In this document: piece by piece, positions 1-7,540 of the stretch
How the letters are laid out: each line of letters opens with the position of its first letter
How positions within the stretch are numbered: the first letter of the stretch is position 1
Origin: Cafeteria roenbergensis
Taxonomy: Eukaryota > Sar > Bigyra > Bicosoecida > Cafeteriaceae
Reading direction: 5' to 3'
Length of the DNA: 64,000 bases
Assembly: GCA_008330645.1 (NCBI GenBank)
Contig: VLTN01000072.1
Coordinates: 1-64,000, forward strand
Translations under genes and position numbers: made by a program
Notes under the pieces: generated by a model
What the model saw: the letters and a program-made list of their open reading frames with translations, nothing else
The model's database searches: none
Told to the model about the DNA's origin: nothing

Positions 1-852
1 CACTGCCGGAGACTTGTGGCTCTTGTAGGCCGATGCCACTGCGTACAGGCCCAGCGGGGCAACCCCCACAAACTGCAAGCGCGACCAACACGGCGCATTG
101 CGAAGGCCTGTGACACACCAGACGAACTGCAGCAAGCTCTTGCCGCTGCGAACTGGCCGGCAGCTCCCCTGTCCCTGGATGCTGCCTCGCAGGAAAGCTC
201 AGCAACTCACCGTGAACGTCTTCAGCGCCGCCGTAGAGACGCCCAGGAAGGGCAGCGTCGCCTCGCACGACGAGCAGGCGGCATCGCCCGACGCGGCAGC
301 AGAGGATGCGGACGCGGCCCCGGAAAGCGCGGGGAGCACCGCGGCCAGAGCGGGAACCACCGTGCAGTTGATTGTGCACAGCATGGCGGCGAGGGTCGAC
401 GATGCCGCAGCAAGCCGCCAGCTACATCCGCCGGCTGGCTGGCGCTGGGAGGGGCGGGCCTGGAGCCCGCCTTCTGATCCGCGAGCCGCTCCTCCTCCCC
501 CGCCTGAGAGGAGAAGAATCGCACCCCGGAAGTCTGCCCGTAGCAGAGGGCCGCGGGCCCGAAGGGGCTGCGGCCGGAATAGCAAGTTGTTTGTAGCGCA
601 CCGTGGTACGGAGTAGACGAGTAGTCAAGGTGAGCACGTCGAGGGCGGTCATGAAGCCGACCTGGAGCCCGAGGGCGTCTTGTTCATTCATAATAGCATC
701 GTCCTCGACGTGGAAGCCGCTGACGCCGCTGCTGCGCACAAGAGCGCCAGGGATGACAGCTCCGGCTGCGCGAGCTGCCGTCCGCAGGGTGCCGGCGCGC
801 GGGCGCCGGAGCCCACGGCGCGCTGCATCACGTTGATGCGAGCGAAAAGCAT
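1..852 (-). pseudogene. MerC-domain gene, copy 1, frameshifted and truncated by window edge
   Basis: This is the duplicate of the gene at 10748-11872. Exon 1 would run 852-211 and exon 2 from 126 leftward out of the window, with the same GTGAG donor and CAG acceptor. Relative to copy 2 it lacks single bases near 417, 559 and 797. Each lies inside the exon 1 reading frame, so the long frame open in copy 2 is broken here three times. It is probably a decaying host gene copy, but uncorrected indel errors in the assembly would look the same. The C-terminal half cannot be judged. Confidence 0.7.
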
Positions 853-941
853 CGTGGAAGTTCCCGGGGAGGGGGAAGGGCGTGGGAGGGTGCGCCTCTC
901 CCGGGAGCCGGCCGAAGCACGGGCTCGGCGGTTCGCAACGT

Positions 942-971
942 CGACTGCAGAGCTACCCGGGAGAGAAAAGC
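942..971 (+). repeat. Left terminal inverted repeat, transposon copy 1
   Basis: It begins CGACTGCAGAGCTACCCGGG and is the exact reverse complement of 5362-5391 over 30 bp. In this copy the match runs three bases further out on each side. Confidence 0.93.
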
Positions 972-981
972 CAAAAAGCGG

Positions 982-998
982 ATGCTCGGAAGAGAAAA
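982..998 (+). repeat. Left subterminal inverted repeat, transposon copy 1
   Basis: The 17-bp sequence ATGCTCGGAAGAGAAAA is exactly inverted at 5155-5171. It could be a second transposase binding site, as other DNA transposons carry; that role is inferred. Confidence 0.8.
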
Positions 999-1637
999 GC
1001 ACTTTTGCGGTATGGACATTGTCCAATCGACCCAAAACTTCGGCTGTGCCCGTTTCCTAGTGAGGCGCTGAAAATGGCCTTGACCGATTGCGGCTTGTGC
1101 TCCTGGCGCGCGAGGCGCGCCGCGGTTGTCTGCAACGGCTGGCGGGGCGCACCCTCCCAACCGCCCCAGGGCAGCTCCAGCCCCAATCTCTTCTTCGAAA
1201 AGTGTGGGCAGTATGTTTCCATAGCGAATGCATGTGGTCAGGGCGCTGGACTCGCGCTGGTTGGGGAGGCGCCTGCCGCCGTTGCCGAAAACTTGTGCGC
1301 AGCATCCTTCCGCCTGGGAGTCATGTTTTTGAATTTTGAGGCCATCGCACACGTTTTTGTGCTCGTGCAGATCGCGTCGTACGCTTTGTTTGCGGTTTTC
1401 TTTGAGCGCCCAGCACTTCCCCGACACCTCGACCGTCAGCTCACCCGCCAAATTGAAAAGGATGGAAGACAGCCAGTGACCATTTCTCATGGCTCTGGGG
1501 TTCTTGAGGTCCCAAAGTCGATAGTTGCGCGGGGCCTTCGCGACGCTGTTGACTGGGGCATTCGGAACGAGGTGCTTGTCGGTCAACTGCAACTCGGCAA
1601 AAACGCCGCCAAACGGGCGTTTGGTGTGGCCTTTGTG

Positions 1638-4600
1638 ATGTCAATACAGTCAACATCCGAGCTAATCTCGCTGCTGAAGTACGTTGGGCTCAGGCAATGC
1701 AGCAGGGCGACGCAATTTACGGCCAAAGCGTACCCGCCCGTTCCAGCGCAGACGAGGCGAGACGGAGTCTTCGCTCAAGCCGCTCGAATTGGAGCCAGCA
1801 AAGTCCACCCGGCGGCTACTACCAGAGACAGGTGCATCTCTGAACACGGAATGGAATCCCCGTGGGCCAGATGGGTCCGCCAGGCGCGTGAACACGTCTT
1901 CGCCATTCTGACCGAGAGGGGCCTTGCGCGACTGATGGCAGATGGCTTGCCGGAGGAAGTCGCTCGCAAGCAGCTTAACGAGGGTCTAAACGGGGCCTTC
2001 AGGCGCAGCATTTCCCGGAGCATTCGAGAGCTTGGCATCCAGCCCCACCAAAGCGGCGCCAGGCGCGGATTGGCTTCGCCCCCGGCCAAGGCGCCTGCTC
2101 TCGAGGGCGCACCGGCTGTTGCAAGCGAGGCCAAGACGATGGCGAAAAAGCAGTATAAATGGGTCCAAGGCCTGACGATGCCGCTCTCGAGCGGCTTTCT
2201 CCGGGACTTCGGCCGCACATCGCAGCCTCGGTCGCTGTCCGTCGCAGCTGAGATATTGCTCATGCAGTTTCTGTTTCACAGGATTGCTCAAGACCATCCC
2301 ACCACGGTGCAAGACGTGGCACATGCAGTGCTTGGGTACTCCGTCAGCCTCCGTCGCCAAGTCGTAGGGATTATCGCTTCTACGCGGCTGTCGACCAGTT
2401 CGTGCGCCCCTCATGCAGCAAGCAGCAGCGGCGGCTCCGATCCCGGCAAAGACGGCTCCAAAGTCGATCTACCTCGGTGGCTTGCACAGACTACCGCTGG
2501 GACTGGAGTTGCTTCGGGATTCTTGAAACGCTGGCGGGTGAGGCTTCGTAAGGCGCGTCTCGGGTCAAGCTCACGCATCACTGCGCCACGAAGCGGAGTA
2601 GTGCTCAAGTTTGCTTACTTCTGGAAGCAAGCCGTGGACCAGCTGGAAGAGCTTGTTGGAAGTGGTGAGCTTGCTCGGCGTATTTGCAACCTGGACGAAA
2701 CACATGGTGAGATTTTCAAAATGGTCATTACAAAAATTCTTGGGATTCCTGGTCTTCCTGTTCATCACAATTCGGGTGGCACAAAACACCAGCACGTGAC
2801 ATCAATTAATACTGTTACGGCTGACGGGAAGAAGCTCCCAGTGTTCGCAGTCGTCCCAGCCAGCGGCAATGACTCCACTCCTCCGGCAGCATCATGGGTC
2901 GCAGATGTTCCAGAGGAGCACGCGAAGTCCATCGTCATCACCAAAAGCAAAAATGGCTGGTCGGCCGAGAGGCACATTATCATGGCGCTGGAGTCTGTCT
3001 GTCAGCACTACGAGCAAGTGTGGAAGATGGAAGTGTCGCCTCGGAAGCCAATTCTCATGCTCATGGATAATTGTAGCACGCACACCACGCCGCAAGTTCT
3101 GGCGTATGCAATGGAGAGGGGAGTTCGATTAATGTTCCTCCCACCCAATTGTTCCCACGTCCTCCAGCCACTGGACATCGGCGTCTTCGGACCGCTCAAG
3201 AACAAGCACTTCAAGCGGGCCAGAGATTTCATCGTGCGGGCGCGAAAGGCTCGAGCTGTGAAGCAAGTCACCACTCGCAATGGCTCGCTCCGAGAGGCCA
3301 GCGAGGCTGCAACTGCAGCAGCGAAGGTGCGAATCCACGATGTTCTCGCTGCATATGTGGTGGGGTTTGCAGAAGTTCCGGAGGAGACAGTAAGGTCCTC
3401 CTGGGTGAAGAGCGGCATTTTCCCTCTGGACATCGCAAAGATCAAAGCAAACGTCTGGGTGGAAAAGGCTGACCTGGTCGAGGCTATCAATGGCCGCAAA
3501 CTTCCCATGGAGACGCTGGATGCCGCGATTGAGCTGCTGGCAGACTTGGATGTGATCCCGGCGGGGTACGCAGTTCGTGACGCAACCGACGACAGCGAGC
3601 TTTCCGCACCTGCGGCAGCAGCAAGTGTCCGGCAAGGCTCACTAATGGCAGCGATGACGACCAGTTTGGCCTTCTCGTGGTACTCTGATGGGCTGGCCAG
3701 AGTGATGGACTCGCCCGCGTTCGACGAAGTCGTCAGGCAGATGGAGGGCGCCGGCACCGATGCGGCCCAAACGGCAGTCGAGGAGGCCGCCGACAGCAGG
3801 CGCAGCAGCACGAGTAGTCGAGCAGATGCATCTGTGCCGAGCTCAGGGCTGCTCGTCGGCGACGACGATGACACGGCCGAGCAGGCTGCTGGCATGCACG
3901 ACCAGGACCGCGTGCAAGTCCAGAACGTGTTCACTGCGCACCAGGTGATGGAGCAACATCGCCGGCGCCAAGAGGCCAAGCTAGCTGCGGCTGAGGCCAC
4001 CGCCGGCAGGGCCAGAGCGAAGCGTCGCAGGTCAATTGGGGGCGACGCTGACGCGCCGCTCCCCGACCCCGGGACGCGGCAGCGCATTGCCAAGCTGTTG
4101 GCGGAACGACGGGGGCTCCTAGCACCACCCGAGCTCACCGTGGACGAGCGCCAAGACCTGGAACACCTCAAGCTGGCAGTAAGCACGGAGCCAGGGGCCC
4201 AGCACCTCGCCAGCGAGCGCATCCAACGGCTCAATGAGCTCACGGCCAAGCAAGCTGCTTGGCAGGGGTACATGGAAGCCCACAGCTTGGCCCTGCGCGC
4301 ACTCAGCGCAGGGAAGGAGCTCGCAGCGTGCCTACAGTCGCCTTTTGGAGTCATTGGCCTCCAAGCTGAAAGCGCGGACTTGCCGCTCTCCATCGCACTG
4401 AACACGATGTACATTGTAACAGCCCACCACGCAGCTGCAGAAGACGCATCGGTGTCGGAAGCCGCGCCGCCATCCTCGTCCTCGTCGTCCTCGGCGGCCA
4501 ACCACGCGCAGCTGCACCAGGGGTGCCCTGCTCACGCCGCCGCAGCCAGGCAGTCCTCCGCGATCGCAGCCTCTCCACCCGACCCGCCCGCACCAGTAGC

Positions 4601-4952
4601 GTCCCAACCATGTTCTTCGGCAACTTCAGGCGCTCCCGTTGTCCCGGCTGCCGAAAGGCAGGAGAATCGGCTGTTCCCGGTCGCGACGAACGAGCGTCGC
4701 CGGCGAGTTTCCGCGCGGCTTGCGGCGGCATCAAGCGCAGCGTCCGCCCCATCGATGGAGAGTCAACCAACCCCTCGTCCCCCTGCGGCTGAGCCAGCGG
4801 GGGCACCTACAGACGACGCAGGGGCTGAAGCGCCGCCGAGGCAATGCAAACCAAAAATTTCCGGAACGTCCATCTTGAGCACCATCGGCCGGATGGCCAC
4901 GGCAGTTCTAGCACATTTTCGCAATGCTGGATATGACGTGTTGATGCATTGA
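1638..4952 (+). CDS. DDE_1-type transposase (pogo/Tigger-like), copy 1
   Basis: Cuts and pastes the surrounding element. Counting from the ATG at 1638 (1104 aa), the catalytic triad is D353 (NLDET), D477 (LMDNCSTH) and D513 (LQPLD), giving DD35D spacing. The block FLPPNCSHVLQPLD before the third Asp is typical of pogo/Tigger/Jerky transposases. A short stretch GFLKRWRVRLRK ahead of the catalytic domain resembles the CENP-B-like DNA-binding region. The last 400 residues are low-complexity and charged, with Arg/Glu-rich possible coiled coil, and are long for the family. The frame stays open upstream to 882, but copy 2 has an indel at about 1325, so the start must lie after it. The ATG at 1851 is the other candidate. 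The frame is intact. Confidence 0.88.
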   Translation: MSIQSTSELISLLKYVGLRQCSRATQFTAKAYPPVPAQTRRDGVFAQAARIGASKVHPAATTRDRCISEHGMESPWARWVRQAREHVFAILTERGLARLMADGLPEEVARKQLNEGLNGAFRRSISRSIRELGIQPHQSGARRGLASPPAKAPALEGAPAVASEAKTMAKKQYKWVQGLTMPLSSGFLRDFGRTSQPRSLSVAAEILLMQFLFHRIAQDHPTTVQDVAHAVLGYSVSLRRQVVGIIASTRLSTSSCAPHAASSSGGSDPGKDGSKVDLPRWLAQTTAGTGVASGFLKRWRVRLRKARLGSSSRITAPRSGVVLKFAYFWKQAVDQLEELVGSGELARRICNLDETHGEIFKMVITKILGIPGLPVHHNSGGTKHQHVTSINTVTADGKKLPVFAVVPASGNDSTPPAASWVADVPEEHAKSIVITKSKNGWSAERHIIMALESVCQHYEQVWKMEVSPRKPILMLMDNCSTHTTPQVLAYAMERGVRLMFLPPNCSHVLQPLDIGVFGPLKNKHFKRARDFIVRARKARAVKQVTTRNGSLREASEAATAAAKVRIHDVLAAYVVGFAEVPEETVRSSWVKSGIFPLDIAKIKANVWVEKADLVEAINGRKLPMETLDAAIELLADLDVIPAGYAVRDATDDSELSAPAAAASVRQGSLMAAMTTSLAFSWYSDGLARVMDSPAFDEVVRQMEGAGTDAAQTAVEEAADSRRSSTSSRADASVPSSGLLVGDDDDTAEQAAGMHDQDRVQVQNVFTAHQVMEQHRRRQEAKLAAAEATAGRARAKRRRSIGGDADAPLPDPGTRQRIAKLLAERRGLLAPPELTVDERQDLEHLKLAVSTEPGAQHLASERIQRLNELTAKQAAWQGYMEAHSLALRALSAGKELAACLQSPFGVIGLQAESADLPLSIALNTMYIVTAHHAAAEDASVSEAAPPSSSSSSSAANHAQLHQGCPAHAAAARQSSAIAASPPDPPAPVASQPCSSATSGAPVVPAAERQENRLFPVATNERRRRVSARLAAASSAASAPSMESQPTPRPPAAEPAGAPTDDAGAEAPPRQCKPKISGTSILSTIGRMATAVLAHFRNAGYDVLMH

Positions 4953-5154
4953 AACTGCGCGTTAAGGCCCTGGAGCGCGAATGATTTTCTCAATTCGAAA
5001 CGAGCCACTCCTGGCTCCCCAGCCGCTCAGAGTCCTTGTTCCAGCACGCGAATGTGCGCAAACTGTCGTAAAGGCAAACAAGCAGGCAATGGTAGCAGTT
5101 ATATCGCACTGGCATTCCCTCAGCGCGAGAAAAGTGGAAAATGCGCTAAAAAGT

Positions 5155-5171
5155 TTTTCTCTTCCGAGCAT
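5155..5171 (-). repeat. Right subterminal inverted repeat, transposon copy 1
   Basis: Exact inverted partner of 982-998. It lies about 190 bp inside the right terminal repeat, against about 10 bp on the left, so the two ends are asymmetric. Confidence 0.8.
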
Positions 5172-5361
5172 TCAAAAAAAACTGGCGGCCGCCAAATTCT
5201 CACACCCGCCGCGGGCCCGCATCCGCGCCAGGAGGCATGGATCCACAATCGCCTCGGTGAAAACTAACCTTTTGCGCTCTTCTTGCGTCTGGGCCACATA
5301 GAGGGCGCACAGCGGGCCTGTGGGGCCGTTGGGAGGGTAGGGTTTGTGCGTCCCTGCTTAA

Positions 5362-5391
5362 GCTTTTCTCTCCCGGGTAGCTCTGCAGTCG
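5362..5391 (-). repeat. Right terminal inverted repeat, transposon copy 1
   Basis: Perfect 30-bp reverse complement of 942-971. The duplication shared with copy 2 ends at its last base. Confidence 0.93.
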
Positions 5392-5510
5392 ACGACGGAG
5401 CGGCAGAGCCGGCAACATTGCTGCAGGTCCGCGCCAGCCCCGTTCCGCAACGGTTGCTGGTCGCTCCCGACATGACGAGCTGGCACAAGCACACGCATAC
5501 GCACACACGC

Positions 5511-6824
5511 TCATTCAAACCGCAAGGCCCACGCTGGGACAGGAGAGACCGTGTGGAGGAAGCCTGCGCGCCGCCGGAAGCCGCCTCGGCAGCTGGAGGA
5601 GCTCCGCTGTCGCGCCGCAGTCCGCACACTGACGGGGCTCTCACTCCACAAGCCGCTGCCGGAGCACTCAGACTCATCCGCGCTGTCGCCAGAGCCAGCA
5701 CGGCGACGTGCAGTGTCGCATCCCTCGAGCGGCGAAGGCAGCCGCGGAGTGCGTCGCGTGCTCAGTGGCACCACGGCGTTGCCAGGCGTGAGCACCATGG
5801 CCGCCGGTGTGCGTGGCTGGGGCCAAGGGGCCAGCTTAGGACGGCTCGGGGGGTCGGCCTCTGCATCTGCTCCGCCGTCGCTCTGCGTGGATTGGGGGGG
5901 GCGGCGACACTCTGCCGAGCCCCCAGCGCATTTGGTGCTGGGAAGAGGCGGGGCGCATGTGCCGCTTGCAGACGCGATGGCTGCGATGAGAGCAACTCCG
6001 GCAGCGACGACACCGGCCTCGGTCCCGCTGCTGCGTCGAGCGACAGTTCCGGCGGAGCCGGAGCCGCTGCGACGGTGACCACTGCTCGCCTCCTGAGAGA
6101 GACCAGACCGTTCCAGCGTCGCAGCCGGCACAAGCTCCAAAGTGTTGGGGCGAGCGAGGTCCGCCCAACCTCCCTCCGCCCGCAGCGTGGCTAGCGCCAC
6201 CGGAGTCTCGGTTGCGAAGATGGTCCCCTCGCCACAACGCATCGTGACTCGCACTGCCGCGCAGGGAGAGAGGCATGGCCGGGGGGAGCGCCTCTTGTCC
6301 CCACCAGCGAAGCCTGCGTCTTCGAGCTCGCAGGTTGTGGCTCGCAATCGGACCTGCGTCGAAAACGGCGAGGAATTTGCTCGCCGAGCCAAGTTTAAAT
6401 TCTAGCCCACTGTCCGGCCTTCCCGACGCACGCAGGCGGGCAACAGCCTTGAAAGAGCACCACTCGTCGGCAGGCCGCAGCGTGTCCTGGGCCAATGCCC
6501 AGCGCTGGCGCCATCGGAGGCGCGAGCGCCTCGTCGCAAACGAGGCCAGGGCTGCGCTGCCCCGCTCACCCAAGCGTGGGGCCGCCCGTCCTCGGCCAGC
6601 GTTGCATCAACGGAAACAGCTCCACGCGCGCCCCCGCACACGTCGGAGACAGTTGCTGTGCACATTCGCGCATCGGTGCTGGAGGGCACCACGTCGAGCA
6701 AAAACGACGAGTACACCGTGGGCCCTGCGGCCGCGGCCGCGCCATTCGCAGTGTGGCTCAAGGCAACGGCCGCGAGGGCCCCAAACACCGCCGCAGGTGC
6801 GCTCCGCGCGCGGTGGCAACTCAT
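5511..6824 (-). CDS. Probable single-pass membrane protein, unrecognised
   Basis: Model: exons 6824-6570, 6486-6354 and 6253-5511, 376 aa, all joins in phase. The first donor is GTGAGC; the second is GTCCGA, which is weak, so this join is the least sure. Residues about 5-30 look like a signal peptide (AAVFGALAAVALSHTANGAA). A cysteine-containing ectodomain of about 150 residues follows, then a hydrophobic segment (VVAAGVALIAAIASA). The cytoplasmic tail is Ser/Pro/Arg-rich and ends FE. The stop lies 120 bp from the right end of transposon copy 1. I recognise no family. Alternative: an antisense long frame in GC-rich DNA, although the in-phase exon joins argue against that. Confidence 0.45.
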
Positions 6825-7540
6825 CGCACTCGAGCGGCACGCGCTCACGCGAGTGTGGGCAACTGCCCCGCTCTGCGCGTTGCGACTCCCCGGGCTCTGC
6901 CAGCTGCGATCGACCAAACTGGCAACGCGCTCCGATCACCTGCACCTCGGCGGCCATCAAGCACTGCCTGGCACAGCCCCTCTACCATCGCACCTGCGAC
7001 CCTGTCCCCTCGTAGAGTCATGCCTGCCGCGCCCGCGGCGGATTCGAGTGAGTGCGCTGCCTGAGGCCGCTTCTCTGGCCCGGCCCAAGTGTGTGACGTT
7101 GCGTCAGGGCATCGCTGCCTGGCCCCGAGCCACCGCCCGACAGGAGGGCTGCACGCGCCGTCCAGCGGGCCGAGGTCGCGGAACGAGTGACAGCGATGCC
7201 TCTGAGACGCGGCCCGCAGTCGCCAGCCAGTGGAAAGCGCCCTGGGCTGGCACGAGGGCTCTCCGGCGATTGCGTCCCCCCTGCCTGTGACGTGTGCACC
7301 CCCGACGCCCCGCACTCGCGCCGCCTGGATGCCCCGGGTGTGCGTGTCGTCCCCCAGTGCTTGGCATAGGGTGCGATGGGGCCATTGGTCCTGCTGACGC
7401 TGGCGGCGGCCGCTACCCAAAGACTTGAGCGCCCGTGTCGACTTGACTTTTGCCACGCGTTTCTCGCAGAGCCTCAGAGCGGCACGGATGCGCCCAAGCG
7501 GGGCTGCCTTTCCCGAGCCAGCAGGTGTGTGGACGGCACG
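6825..7540. other. Intergenic, divergent promoters
   Basis: About 0.7 kb between the starts of the membrane-protein gene and the Patched-family gene. The Patched frame is open through its last 165 bp, and a TTTCTCGCAG acceptor-like site lies near 7470, so a 5'UTR intron is possible. I see no other gene. Confidence 0.5.

Larger units (their letters stand above)
1..5391. repeat. Segmental duplication, copy 1 (cut by left edge)
   Basis: This stretch matches 11018-16413 with an offset of 11017, rising to 11022 through five single-base insertions in copy 2. They lie near 417, 559, 797, 868 and 1325, four of them in homopolymer runs. I see no substitutions, and the last 4 kb look identical. The block carries a MerC-type gene and a whole DNA transposon. 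Its left end is outside the window. Its right end coincides with the transposon terminus: base 5391 still matches 16413, and 5392 onward does not match 16414 onward. The near identity implies a recent event, or an assembly effect. Confidence 0.95.
942..5391 (+). mobile_element. Pogo-like DDE DNA transposon, copy 1, complete
   Basis: The element is 4450 bp with perfect 30-bp terminal inverted repeats and one large transposase gene in sense orientation. A second exact inverted repeat of 17 bp lies inside the ends (982-998 and 5155-5171). The flanks of copy 1 read TCGA on both sides of an inner CTGCAG end. That could be a 4-bp target duplication, but because TCGA is palindromic it cannot be told apart from a longer inverted repeat. 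No TA duplication of the usual Tc1/mariner type is visible. About 0.7 kb before and 0.44 kb after the transposase are non-coding. The left end is 90 bp upstream of the ATG of the MerC gene copy. Confidence 0.9.

Noticed and set aside
3008-4501. 497-codon open frame on the minus strand, repeated at 14030-15523
   Set aside because: It is antisense to the transposase and is only the mirror of its codon bias. The plus strand carries the DDE triad.
5283-6194. 303-codon plus-strand frame crossing the transposon right terminus
   Set aside because: It starts inside the terminal repeat region and ends without motifs; it is antisense to the membrane-protein model.
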